DNA of 64,000 nt from Spongilla lacustris (Eukaryota > Porifera > Demospongiae > Spongillida > Spongillidae), in the NCBI GenBank assembly GCA_949361645.1, contig OX442436.1, positions 4,976,087 through 5,040,086 of the forward strand, given 5' to 3'. Positions 28,301 to 34,163 of the stretch are shown here, piece after piece. A program made the translations under genes and the position numbers. The first letter of the stretch is position 1; each line of letters starts with the position of its first letter. Below the pieces are notes generated by a model. It was given only the letters and a program-made list of their open reading frames with translations, was not told the origin of the DNA and did not search any database.

Positions 28301-31300
28301 CCAATGGTACAAAGTGTTCAAGTTTATGTATATGTTATTCAGATGATTACAATCATAAAAACATCATTTTCAGTTCCATCATCTCCATTGCAATTCTTGT
28401 TGTCTCCTGTTCCTGGATCTCCTACTGCTATTTTTGCTAACTGGTCTGTGCCCATACCAAGGAATGGAATCATCACCAGATATACTGTGTACTGTAACAC
28501 TTCTGCAAGTCAAGCATATCCTGAGCAAGTGATTGGTCCAAATATTCCCACCATCAGATCTGTAGTGAATGGGACAACACTGGCTGTAATATACAGCACT
28601 GGTCTCAACCCATACACACAGTATTGCTGTTATGTGACTGCTAATACATCAGCAGGAGAGGGAAGCCCTTCTGTGATTGTGACTACCAGAACTGTTGATG
28701 GAGGTGAGATTATAGCAGTTATGCTAAATGTCTATCAACCATGTATTAATAATCAATAAATGAAACAAATAGAGATGCATGCATATTTGTCTTTTATTGA
28801 AGGTAGCTACAAGTGTTGCAAGCACTGATTAATTACAATCCTTTTACAAATAAATCATTTCTATTTTGATTCTTGGTATAGATGTGTTTTAAACTAGAAT
28901 TCTAAATCTTGTTTCAAAATGTTATTATCAGTACATATGAGAACAAGCTCAAGCTGTAACAGACAACCATTGTGTTAACCAGGACATAGTGGCATCACAT
29001 CATGATCAATATAAAGTGGCATCAGATCTAAATGTGCTACTGCATGTTCTAACCACAATTTTTTTGTGTGTTACTTCTAAGTGACACCACAGCATATGGA
29101 TACAAAGTAATTTTGCAGTGGCTACACATAACTAATTGGCAGTGTGGCCAACACATCTTTGTATGCATCATTAGTGTACATTTTAAAGGCCTCATTCCAG
29201 CATCATATATTTTCATATTCTTTCATTTTCAGTTCCTAGTGGTGCTCCAGGCTCAGTAGCAGCCATCACAGTTGCACCAACTTCAGTCAATGTCAGTTGG
29301 AATCAGCTACCCAATACTTCAAGGAATGGTATCATCATAGCCTATGAAGTGGCATACACATGGTCCCTGGGTAATGGACAGCTTGCTACCAACTCTGTGA
29401 ACACCAGTGGTGCCCAAAATCAGCTACTGCTGAATATGCTCCAGGAGTGTGTGCAGTACAACATATCTGTGAGAGCTTACACCAGCCAAGGGCCTGGACC
29501 ATATAGTGTACCAGTCCTTGATTCATCCCTAAACAGTGAGTTCACACTCATCTAGTTATAGCAATTTAAGTGATCTGGCTGTGCACACACAGTGTATGCT
29601 GAGGTCCCACAACCTCCAGAAGTTCTACTTAGTGCCCTCTCTGCAACTTCTGCTAATCTCACCTGGAGCTGTCCTCTGGAGAAGAATTATACAATCATTT
29701 CCTACTCTGTAAATGTCACTGTTAATAACCCCAGCTCTATTGATGCAGGCTGTGTAAATGGACGAAACCTAACTTACTACATTACAGTTCCTGGATTTCA
29801 GAGATATGTTTTACTCAATGACACGTTGCTTTGTAAGTATGATCAAATGTAGCCTAGCTTCTATGCTCATAATTCCACACCAATGTTCCTCACAGTACCC
29901 TTCACATCTTACTCCTTTGAAGTGTTGGCAAATACAACTCAGGGAGAAGGAGAGTTCTCCATACCTCGTTCATTCACCACCCTCCAGGCCCCTCCCACTT
30001 CCCCCCTCAAATTAAGTGTCAGTGTCATCAGTTACAGCAGTCTGCTTGTATCATGGAGCCCACCAACATGCAGTAATGGAATAATATCAGGATACATGGT
30101 GAGGGGAAGTATGATATTACAGCTGGTGTACTTATGATATGCTAACATAGGTGACATACACTCCATCAATTGGTACTCGATCAAGTCCCTACATTGTGTC
30201 AAATGCTACCACACTTCTACTTCAAAACCTTTTGAATAACACACAGTATACAATCTATTTGTGTGCTTGCACAGCTGGAGGATGTAGTCCTAACATCAGT
30301 GCAACTAGTAAAACACATCCTGGTAAATTTAACCCTTGTACTGCATTAAAAAGAGGCATACAAATCATTTTATTATAATTTAGGACCAGCAACAAATCCT
30401 ACGTTTTTGTACTTACGATTGTCCACACTAACTAACATTGAAAACCACCAAAACAATGAACCTCTTATCCAGTTTCAGGTTAATGTAAGTAGCAGAACAC
30501 CATGAAAGACCTGTTATCCCCCCCACCCCCTTTTCAGTTATATAGTGCTGTAACTGGCTCAATTCCTGGAAGCAATGCATCTAATTTGGGAATATCATGT
30601 GCAGCTGTACAAATGTAAGAGATATAAATACAACATAAGGGAGTACACAAGGGATACTTGGAGTATACATGTGAGATACTTGGAGTGCATGACATTACTT
30701 ACAAATGCCTCCATAGGTGTGAAACTGGACAGTACAGGATTGAATGTAAAATATTGATATTTCTCAATGTGGATGTGAATACAATTATGCAGCCACTTAG
30801 TATGGCAAACATTAGTGTGGCTTCACTTATTCCTCTAGCCAACACGGAAATCATATCAGGTTATGCTCATTCACTAGTTAGTAATTTTAAAAAGTTGATG
30901 AAAGAAATTCTTTTGTAGCAAATGGATTTTGCAATTGTTCTCTAAATGTGATGAGTGACCGTGGAACATACAACTGGCCTGAAGCAGAGCCCAATCACAT
31001 TGATTCTCAAATGTGTCAGTACGCAGTGATGATTGGTCAAAACATTACAGGATACTGCAATACGAACTTAACATGGACGTATAACTCTTCTAAATGTCCT
31101 ACAGTTGTGACGGATCAGTTTACTCAACTGAACTCAGAAATAAAAAATGTAATAAAACATACACATCTGTGCTTATCATTGCTAACTTGCATTTATAATA
31201 CCAGCAAACAATCACTATACAAAATGTGGTAAATGTCACAGCACAGCTACAGACTGTGGTGTCCCAAGCTACACAAGTGGTGGACCAGAGCACTACTAAC

Positions 31301-34114
31301 CTGGCTGTTGTGACAGCTGTGTTCACTCAAATCTCTAACATATCATCTCCAACTTTACCTGTGCAAAATACTGTAGGCAAATACATGTGTATGTGGTATG
31401 TATTGCATAAGCATGTTTCATCTCTTCTCAGACCATCATCAATGTTGTTTCAGTACTCAGCAGTATCCAAACATGGCCAACAACAGTGTTAAATACAAGT
31501 GGCTCAATGTAAAGGGAACCCTTGAATTCTATTGTTCATCAATATGGCCTTTTTCCACAGTATTGTTCAAAATTTTGAGAAGATAGCAGCATCGTTTGTT
31601 CAGCAGGACAATTTTACATCATTAAATGTTACATATAACCAAACTACATTTGTTGCTCAGAAGGTTGTCCTTCATGCATGCAGTGTAATTAATGATCTAA
31701 TTTGTTTATTTAATTTTGATAGATTCCACTGGAAACCCTTACTAACCAAGGAAAACGTTTTACAACTGAAAACAATGTCCAAACATCAGAAAACAGTTCA
31801 GCATTGAACATAACTACTTCTCCTACCAAGCCATCCGCTTCTGTTTTTCTACCACAGTCATTATTCAGTCTGCCTACAATAGATAACACGACTAATGATA
31901 CAAATGATGTTGGAATTTTCTTTACTATCTACAAAACTGCATCGTTCTTTCCATTAGCAAGTACACCATCTTCAATCTCTGTAGCACCCCTAGTTGTTGG
32001 TGTTACAGTCGTGGGCATAAACACAAGCGTTCTCATGGTTCCAATTCAGCTAAATTTCAGTATTCCAAGCAATGTAAGCAACCTCATCATACATGTATCA
32101 AGCCAGCATACATTATGATTATTTTGATTTTGTACAGAATAATACTCCAAGTTATACATGTGTGAGCTGGGACTTCACAGCAGCAGGTATGAAGGATATA
32201 GGAGGGGTTAGATAGTTGTAGATGGGAGTATGTGCAACTAGTAATTTTCCTCTATGCTTCTGACAGCAGAGTATATGGTATTCATTCAAACTAGGTAATA
32301 TGGGCAATTGGACATCAGATGGATGCTTTACAACCCAAGTGAATACCACCAACACCACAAGCACTCAAATTCAATGCGAATGCTACCACTTGACAAACTT
32401 TGCCATCCTTGTGGTAAGAGAAAATGCCATCATGCTTTTCAATAATGTGACACATTGATTGCTGATCAATCTTAGGACATACCTATTAGAATCAATAACA
32501 TCCCATCAAATATCACGCCTATACCACCTGTTCAGCCTGATGACATCATCACCTACATTGGAGTGTCACTCTCCCTTTTTGGTCTAGTGACAACAGTCAT
32601 CTCACTTTTGCTGATAAAGTAAGTTCTCCATTGATTGCAGTCTCTTTTGATGTGACATAACTTGTGCAATCAGAAAGCTAAGACAGAAAGATGTTTCCAA
32701 GTACCACATCCAGTTGTGTTGTGCTCTGATTGGTATGCTGTTGGTGTTTGTAACTGGGATAGACAAGACTGGAAACTTTGGAGGCTGTGTGACTGTGTCA
32801 GTGTTGATCCACTACTTCACTCTGGTGGCTGTGATGTGGATGGGGGCGGAGGCCTTGTTCATGTTCCAGAAACTTGTCATTGTGTTTGGCCAGAACACCA
32901 CACGCTACATTGTTACTGTGTCTCTTATCTGCTGGGGTAAGTAGTACTTCCCTAGAGGATGGGGAGGGGTAAAAGGCAAGAGGGAATGACAATGGAAACA
33001 AGGAAGTTGGACTAAAAGGAAGGGGTGGGAGAAGAGCCAAGGATACATTTTGATTAACTTCATATTTTGCCCATTCAGTGGCTCCGCTGGTGCCAGTAAT
33101 CATCCCTCTGGCAATAGATAGAAATTTGCTTGTGAAACGGATGGATGTAAATGATTCAACCATGGGATAGTAAGTTGAATAATGTGCACATGGTATATCA
33201 CTTTCCTTTTTTACAGCTGCTTCATCAGTAATGTTGGTGTATTTTTTGGTGCTTTTTTGGGACCAATCCTGTTAGTGCTCGCCTTCAATATGACCGTTTT
33301 CATTATTGTGATTGTGATACTGGTGAGGCATTTTCGCAAACGATCAAAAGAACATAATAAGAAGGCTGGTAATCTTCAACTGATGGCAAATATCACTGGC
33401 ATAGCCTTTCTATTTGGTCTAACCTGGCTCTTTGGAGCATTTACTGCTGTAAATGCTGATAAGGCATTCCAGATTTTGTTCACACTAGCTAACTCATTTC
33501 AAGGATTCCTGATATTCATTTTCTTCTGCGTCCTTAACAGTGATGTTCGTTTAGCATGGATGCAGAAAGTTGTAGGGAAACGTCTAAAGCCGCGAATAAG
33601 TTCCACAGTGTTCACAAAGCAGACCACACTTTCTCGATTCCAACACAACAAATCAGAGAAGTCTGAATCTGTTTTCACCGAAGACATAACAACTCTGGGA
33701 TCACCTGTAAAACTTACACGTACCATCTCTCGAAACAAACGTCACATGGATGAGGTTGTGGAGGTAGCATTTGATGAAACAGTTGAACCAAGTGAATTGG
33801 AAGTTCCGGAATCTATTTTGACTGAAGATATACAATCGCCAGGCTTGGTTGCAACGCTTACACGCACTTTTACACGACGTAAGCGCCACATGGAAGAAGT
33901 GGTAGAGCTCAAGTTTGATGAACACAAAGCTAATGGGGATGATGTCGAACTTCAACAATCAGAAGTTCCAGAATCTATTGTCACTGAAGATATACAATCG
34001 CCAGGCTTGGTTGCGAAGCTCACACGCACTTTTACACGACATAAGCGCCACATGGACGAAGTGGTACAGCTCAAGTTTGATGAGAAAGAGGGGGTTAAAC
34101 AATCGGAACTTTGA
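1033..34114 (+). CDS. Gene B: giant FN3-repeat adhesion GPCR (5' end not found)
   Basis: Multi-exon model of 59 visible coding exons, all joined by GT-AG introns with compatible phases, ending at a TGA at 34112-34114. Order: 41 similar FN3 domains (one exon each, phase 1-1), three divergent FN3 domains (exons B42-B45), a linker region, a module with conserved Cys and Trp resembling the hormone-receptor motif, GAIN, GPS (CECYHLTNFAILV), seven TM segments and a long cytoplasmic tail. About 5,700 residues are visible. As in the aGPCR family, it should sit in the plasma membrane, self-cleave at the GPS between Leu and Thr, and signal through the tethered agonist starting TNFAILV. Class features are clear: HYFTLVAVMWMGAEAL in TM3, FLFGLTWLFG in TM6 and FQGFLIFIFFCVLN in TM7. 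Introns in the receptor part are 47-142 nt; those in the FN3 array reach about 750 nt. No signal-peptide exon was identified upstream of 1033. Which FN3 exons are included in mature transcripts cannot be told from DNA alone. Confidence 0.85.
1506..1835 (+). CDS. Gene B exon 2, FN3 (3' half duplicated in exon 10)
   Basis: Loop ASQSF is a hybrid of the two common forms. VVNRTT and GLYPYTQ mark its 3' half, which is shared with exon 10 while the 5' halves differ: a crossover point of the 6.14-kb duplication. The 317-nt intron after it recurs after exon 10. Confidence 0.87.
2153..2479 (+). CDS. Gene B exon 3, FN3
   Basis: 109 codons. Starts VPSSPNFTLFSVAG; loop ANQAY; ends VIVPARTVEGG. Near-identical to exon 11, 6140 nt downstream. 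Confidence 0.88.
2772..3098 (+). CDS. Gene B exon 4, FN3
   Basis: Loop INQSF followed by QEQ instead of PEQ; TFTTG before the LNPYTQ turn; ends VVMTARTVEDG. Twin of exon 12. The following 578-nt intron holds nothing recognisable and is duplicated after exon 12. Confidence 0.88.
3677..4006 (+). CDS. Gene B exon 5, FN3
   Basis: GIITGYSVYC, loop INQSF, NTPTIRS and an unusual end SLISTANTVQGG. Its 3' half recurs in exons 13 and 16. The following 382-nt intron has no recognised element. Confidence 0.88.
4389..4718 (+). CDS. Gene B exon 6, FN3 with extra Cys
   Basis: Starts VSSSPPNFTLFSVPG; loop ASQAY followed by PEQEIG. VVNCTT adds a third cysteine, and LNPYTNYSC adds a glycosylation sequon. Twin of exon 14; the 5' part is also in exon 17. 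The following 378-nt intron is unremarkable. Confidence 0.88.
5097..5426 (+). CDS. Gene B exon 7, FN3
   Basis: Loop ATQAY; LAVIFNTG; ends VIVTARTVEGG. Twin of exon 15. Confidence 0.88.
5632..5961 (+). CDS. Gene B exon 8, FN3
   Basis: Starts VPSPSSNVLLSPVPG; INQSF loop with PEQIIG; RFAVNGTT; SAGVGSAS instead of SAGEGSPS. The 5' half is shared with exon 16. The 756-nt intron after it carries a GC-rich insert described separately. Confidence 0.87.
6035..6545. other. GC-rich unclassified insert in intron 8 of gene B
   Basis: About 500 nt with base composition unlike the AT-rich introns around it. On the minus strand a 142-codon reading frame (6056-6484) and an overlapping one (6216-6533) stay open, but neither resembles a family I know. 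A transposon fragment or non-coding RNA gene are both possible. No terminal repeats were seen. Boundaries are set by the composition change only. Confidence 0.35.
6718..7047 (+). CDS. Gene B exon 9, FN3
   Basis: Starts VPSSVLNFTLFPVTG and has STTWSVP, so the usual NWS sequon is missing. Loop TNQSF; LAVPFTTG; ends EGNPSVIVTTRTVEGG. The 598-nt intron after it holds nothing recognised. Confidence 0.87.
7646..7975 (+). CDS. Gene B exon 10, FN3 (chimeric)
   Basis: The 5' half (APSSPLNVSLSSVLNLPTAL, NWNAPIP) resembles exons 19 and 22, while the 3' half with VVNRTT and GLYPYTQ matches exon 2. The switch lies roughly at 7760-7800, inside the invariant core. INQSF loop. Confidence 0.88.
8293..8619 (+). 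CDS. Gene B exon 11, FN3 (twin of exon 3)
   Basis: Differs from exon 3 at only a few positions (VAGSSTAL against VAGSPTAL; VIVTARTVEGG against VIVPARTVEGG). Confidence 0.88.
8912..9238 (+). CDS. Gene B exon 12, FN3 (twin of exon 4)
   Basis: Keeps the INQSFQEQ signature; differs in PIAGSP against PVAGFP. The following 579-nt intron is one T longer than its twin, in a T run near 9590. Confidence 0.88.
9818..10147 (+). CDS. Gene B exon 13, FN3 (twin of exon 5)
   Basis: Protein identical to exon 5 throughout the domain, including NTPTIRS and SLISTANTVQGG. The following 382-nt intron matches intron 5. Confidence 0.88.
10530..10859 (+). CDS. Gene B exon 14, FN3 (twin of exon 6)
   Basis: Keeps the extra cysteine of VVNCTT and the PEQEIG variant. 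The following 378-nt intron matches intron 6. Confidence 0.88.
11238..11567 (+). CDS. Gene B exon 15, FN3 (twin of exon 7)
   Basis: Has CNISATQAY where exon 7 has CNTSATQAY; the N-x-S sequon is kept. Confidence 0.88.
11773..12102 (+). CDS. Gene B exon 16, FN3 (chimera of exons 8 and 5/13)
   Basis: Starts as exon 8 (VPSPSSNVLLSP), then from about 11900 follows exon 5/13 (NTPTIKS, SLISTANTVQGG) and continues into a copy of intron 5. This marks the right edge of the 6.14-kb repeat and a second crossover inside an exon. Confidence 0.88.
12489..12818 (+). CDS. Gene B exon 17, FN3 (chimera of exons 6 and 20)
   Basis: 5' part as exon 6; loop ASQAH; SCYVTVNTS; the 3' end VIVTARTVEDG and the 91-nt intron after it match exon 20 and its intron. 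Confidence 0.87.
12910..13239 (+). CDS. Gene B exon 18, FN3
   Basis: Related to exons 9 and 21 (VPSSVLNFTLFPVTG, STTWSVP). INQSF loop with PEQLIG; SCYMTANTS; ends AIVTTRTFEGG. The following 401-nt intron has no recognised element and recurs after exon 21. Confidence 0.87.
13641..13970 (+). CDS. Gene B exon 19, FN3
   Basis: Starts APSFPLNVSLSPVINLPTAL; ASQAY loop with PDQ; ends VIVFARTVEAG. Twin of exon 22, 1883 nt downstream. The 423-nt intron is repeated after exon 22. Confidence 0.87.
14394..14720 (+). CDS. Gene B exon 20, FN3
   Basis: NWSLPIPRNG; TNQSY loop; VVNATTLAATF. The 5' half is shared with exon 23 and the 3' end with exon 17. Confidence 0.87.
14814..15143 (+). CDS. Gene B exon 21, FN3 (twin of exon 18)
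   Basis: INQSF loop; NILTIRS is a private change; ends AIVTTRTFEGG. Followed by a 380-nt copy of intron 18. Confidence 0.87.
15524..15853 (+). CDS. Gene B exon 22, FN3 (twin of exon 19)
   Basis: VPITKNGIITGY, ASQAY loop and GEGSLSVIVFARTVEAG. Followed by a 421-nt copy of intron 19. Confidence 0.87.
16275..16601 (+). CDS. Gene B exon 23, FN3
   Basis: 5' half as exon 20; loop PNQSF; ends AVMTAQTVNNG. Last exon of the 1.9-kb repeat pair. The 620-nt intron after it holds no recognised element. Confidence 0.87.
17222..17551 (+). CDS. Gene B exon 24, FN3
   Basis: INQSF loop with HEQ; NTPTIRS; ends VIATENTVQGG. The 365-nt intron after it holds nothing recognised. Confidence 0.87.
17917..18246 (+). 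CDS. Gene B exon 25, FN3
   Basis: CNMSINQSF, VIGVNIPTKRS and VVNWTT are private variants in the normally invariant core. Ends SVMTARTVEDG. Confidence 0.87.
18312..18632 (+). CDS. Gene B exon 26, FN3 with short deletion
   Basis: 107 codons. An in-frame loss of three codons turns LAVTFNTGLNPY into LAVTGLNPY. GIITWY; ASQAY loop; ends ARTGEEG. Preceded by a 65-nt intron. Confidence 0.87.
18910..19239 (+). CDS. Gene B exon 27, FN3
   Basis: SLFANWSVPISKNG; ASQAY loop; LDVTFNTG; ends AKTVLGG. The 422-nt intron after it holds nothing recognised. Confidence 0.87.
19662..19991 (+). CDS. Gene B exon 28, FN3
   Basis: YTLYC instead of YTVYC; ASQAY loop; VVNATTLAVKFTTG; ends VIVTTRTVEDG. The 527-nt intron after it holds nothing recognised. 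Confidence 0.87.
20519..20848 (+). CDS. Gene B exon 29, FN3
   Basis: One of the more divergent members: SLTSSWSVPISKNG, INQSSSEQVIGLN, VVNGITLSV. Its end GAA GGA A before gtaagt makes the joining codon begin with A. The 684-nt intron carries a retrotransposon fragment. Confidence 0.86.
21075..21320 (-). mobile_element. 3' fragment of a non-LTR retrotransposon in intron 29
   Basis: Minus-strand reading CTELGWTCIP then MAVETFGHWGWKAQGVL resembles the C-terminal part of the element at 39368-41520 (LGWTCVPLAVESYGDWG). Only the last 70-80 codons are present, as expected for 5'-truncated target-primed insertion. A TTA repeat lies next to it at 21300-21316. Confidence 0.65.
21533..21856 (+). CDS. 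Gene B exon 30, FN3 (divergent 5' half)
   Basis: 108 codons. The 5' half (INFSIILVNQTTFLAMWSEP then HSNLPITAY) lost the NGII motif, while the 3' half is standard with ASQAY loop and VVNWTT. The sharp change of similarity within one exon suggests a conversion tract boundary near 21630. Confidence 0.86.
22040..22103 (+). pseudogene. Truncated FN3 pseudo-exon in intron 30
   Basis: After an acceptor-like ttcactcag comes VPYYPSIFTLFPVLVSTNAL and then a stop codon. This matches the first 20 codons of the array's exons, after which similarity ends and the intron continues. It is probably a dead exon left by an exchange or deletion. Confidence 0.6.
22122..22451 (+). CDS. Gene B exon 31, FN3 (gene C-like)
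   Basis: SPSQLSANWS and TANTSVGEGSPS are hallmarks of gene C exons. Loop ASLAY; TFTTG; ends AQTIQEG. Confidence 0.87.
22561..22890 (+). CDS. Gene B exon 32, FN3
   Basis: VPIQRNG; INQSF loop; VIGLN; ends VIKIAQTVQDG. Confidence 0.87.
23067..23396 (+). CDS. Gene B exon 33, FN3
   Basis: ALLTNWSVPVPRNG; TIQAY loop; IPNIRS; LSPYTQ; ends TIRTGIDG at donor gtatat. Confidence 0.86.
23466..23792 (+). CDS. Gene B exon 34, FN3
   Basis: ANQSY loop; IISLVNGKTLAVTLSG, shorter by one codon at the LAVT turn like gene C exons. The 105-nt intron after it is duplicated around exon 35. Confidence 0.87.
23898..24227 (+). CDS. Gene B exon 35, FN3
   Basis: APSYPQNISLSPIPG; ASWFVPIPKNG (sequon lost); TNQSF loop; VVNRTT reads as IVNRTT; LNSYTQ. 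Confidence 0.87.
24262..24458. mobile_element. TTA-tailed insertion in intron 35
   Basis: Introns 34 and 35 share both ends (gtacattgtctttgat at the left, gttcctcatctgtgaatta at the right), but intron 35 holds about 200 extra nt starting with TTA repeats. This looks like a truncated retroelement inserted after the introns were duplicated. Confidence 0.5.
24541..24870 (+). CDS. Gene B exon 36, FN3
   Basis: 5' end copies exon 35 (APSYPQNISLSPIPG) but with NWSVPIPRNG and an ASQAY loop; ends VVVTARTFQGG. The 413-nt intron after it contains a short AAT repeat. Confidence 0.87.
25284..25613 (+). CDS. Gene B exon 37, FN3 with extra Cys
   Basis: VPSSCLNVSF carries an additional cysteine; GIINAY; INQSF loop with PEQMIGPNNPT; LDVTFNTG. 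Confidence 0.87.
25883..26206 (+). CDS. Gene B exon 38, FN3 (gene C-like)
   Basis: 108 codons. GIITRYSVY; LNQSF loop; VLNGATLAVTLTG and SVGEGSPS as in gene C; ends WIVTARTVENG. Confidence 0.87.
26386..26715 (+). CDS. Gene B exon 39, FN3
   Basis: GIITSY; ASQAY loop with SEQ; LKPYTQ; TASTSAGMGAPTAV. Donor gtcagt. The 584-nt intron after it contains a short palindromic element. Confidence 0.86.
27041..27092. repeat. Short palindromic element (copy 2)
   Basis: Begins ttgggcgtagcccgac and ends with the imperfect reverse complement gtcaggctatgcccaa. Same family as 38501-38558 but with a diverged centre. Confidence 0.6.
27300..27629 (+). CDS. Gene B exon 40, FN3
   Basis: VPMPKNGIVTEYSVY; INQSF loop; LSPYTQ; ends TIKTVERG. 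The 744-nt intron after it has a hairpin repeat at 28197-28314. Confidence 0.87.
28197..28314. repeat. Imperfect inverted repeat, about 46-nt arms
   Basis: The left arm (28197-28242, with tttgtaccattgg) is the near reverse complement of the right arm (28268-28314, with ccaatggtacaaa), separated by about 25 nt. It could fold into a hairpin or be a tiny foldback transposon. Confidence 0.6.
28374..28703 (+). CDS. Gene B exon 41, FN3 (last of the homogeneous array)
   Basis: GIITRY; ASQAY loop; LAVIYSTG; YCCYV has an extra cysteine beside the conserved one. The 529-nt intron after it aligns in parts with gene C intron 21 (shared aggacatagtggcatcac). Confidence 0.87.
29233..29535 (+). CDS. Gene B exon 42, divergent FN3
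   Basis: 101 codons, phase 1-1. APTSVNVSWNQL, NGIIIAYEVAY and QYNISVRAYTSQGPGPYS are standard FN3 strands without the array's cysteine pair. Ortholog-like partner is gene C exon 22. Confidence 0.87.
29593..29832 (+). CDS. Gene B exon 43, first part of split FN3
   Basis: 80 codons from VPQPPEVLLSALSATSANLT; the domain is completed by the next exon. Contains SWSCPLEKNYTIISYSVNV-like strands; donor gtaagt in phase 1. Confidence 0.8.
29896..30098 (+). CDS. Gene B exon 44, FN3 end and next FN3 start
   Basis: Finishes one FN3 (SYSFEVLANTTQGEGEFS) and starts the next (LLVSWSPPTCSNGIISGY). Phase 1 in, phase 0 out. This intron inside a domain differs from the one-exon-per-domain array. Confidence 0.82.
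30151..30322 (+). CDS. Gene B exon 45, end of FN3
   Basis: VTYTPSIGT... then NNTQYTIYLCACTAGGCSPN, the F-G region of the third divergent FN3. Phase 0 in, phase 1 out. Confidence 0.82.
30384..30484 (+). CDS. Gene B exon 46, linker
   Basis: Encodes PATNPTFLYLRLSTLTNIEN and onwards; conserved in gene C exon 26, no domain recognised. Donor placed at gtaagt by alignment to gene C. Confidence 0.65.
30538..30614 (+). CDS. Gene B exon 47, linker
   Basis: LYSAVTGSIPGSNASNLGIS then CAAVQ; phase 0 in, 2 out. Equivalent to gene C exon 27. Confidence 0.65.
30717..30859 (+). CDS. Gene B exon 48, region before hormone-receptor-like module
   Basis: CETGQYRIECKILIFLNVDV and onwards, phase 2 in, 1 out. Cys pair conserved in gene C exon 28. 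The 102-nt intron before it contains the unexpanded seed of the gene C minisatellite. Confidence 0.68.
30919..31148 (+). CDS. Gene B exon 49, hormone-receptor-like Cys/Trp module
   Basis: NGFCNC, RGTYNWPEAEPN, MCQYAV, GYCNTNLTW and SSKC give the G-x-x-x-W-P ... C ... YC ... W ... C spacing seen in hormone-receptor modules just upstream of GAIN in many aGPCRs. Assignment by pattern only. Confidence 0.7.
31205..31372 (+). CDS. Gene B exon 50, GAIN subdomain A
   Basis: 56 codons, phase 0-0, Q/T/V-rich amphipathic helices (TAQLQTVVSQATQVVDQSTT) as in GAIN-A. Donor gtaggc is non-consensus but conserved in gene C. Confidence 0.72.
31432..31508 (+). CDS. Gene B exon 51, GAIN subdomain A
   Basis: TIINVVSVLSSIQTWPTTVL, a typical GAIN-A helix. 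Phase 0 in, 2 out. Confidence 0.75.
31561..31663 (+). CDS. Gene B exon 52, GAIN
   Basis: IVQNFEKIAASFVQQDNFTS, phase 2 in, 0 out, donor gttgtc (weak but shared with gene C). Confidence 0.72.
31723..32073 (+). CDS. Gene B exon 53, GAIN subdomain B
   Basis: 117 codons. ASVFLPQSLFSLP, IFFTIYKTASFFPLAS, VAPLVVGVTVVG and PIQLNFSIP follow the GAIN-B strand order. Matches gene A exon 1-147 and gene C exon 33. Confidence 0.85.
32138..32186 (+). CDS. Gene B exon 54, GAIN C-x-x-W exon
   Basis: NNTPSYTCVSWDFTAAG, phase 0 in, 1 out. Confidence 0.83.
32295..32413 (+). CDS. Gene B exon 55, GPS
   Basis: NWTSDGCFT then CECYHLTNFAILV. Cleavage is expected between L and T; the new N-terminus TNFAILV is the candidate tethered agonist. 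Confidence 0.92.
32476..32618 (+). CDS. Gene B exon 56, TM1
   Basis: Linker DIPIRINNIPSN, then the hydrophobic helix TYIGVSLSLFGLVTTVISLL. Phase 0 in, 2 out. Confidence 0.88.
32674..32936 (+). CDS. Gene B exon 57, TM2-TM4
   Basis: TM2 HIQLCCALIGMLLVFVTGID, TM3 with GGC and VAVMWMGAEALF, and the start of TM4 IVTVSLICWG. The TM3 Cys should pair with the ECL2 Cys in exon 59. Confidence 0.9.
33079..33169 (+). CDS. Gene B exon 58, end of TM4 and ECL2
   Basis: VAPLVPVIIPLAID then a charged loop; phase 1 in, 2 out at gtaagt. Confidence 0.87.
33217..34114 (+). CDS. Gene B exon 59, TM5-TM7 and repeat-bearing cytoplasmic tail
   Basis: TM5 FFGAFLGPILLVLAFNM, TM6 GIAFLFGLTWLFGAF and TM7 ILFTLANSFQGFLIFIFFCV, then a tail of about 170 residues. 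The tail holds three imperfect repeats, each with the order S-[VI]-[FLV]-TEDI, L-T-R-T-[IF]-[ST]-R, K-R-H-M-[DE]-E-V-V and FDE, at roughly 33664-33774, 33812-33921 and 33974-34086. The stop is TGA at 34112. Confidence 0.92.
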
Positions 34115-34157
34115 TTTAAATAGACTACAGGATTTTTTCAGTAAAACATTGATAGAA

Positions 34158-34163
34158 ATTAAA
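34158..34163 (+). terminator. Candidate poly(A) signal of gene B
   Basis: ATTAAA about 45 nt after the stop codon. A common variant signal, but one hexamer in AT-rich DNA is weak evidence. Confidence 0.3.
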
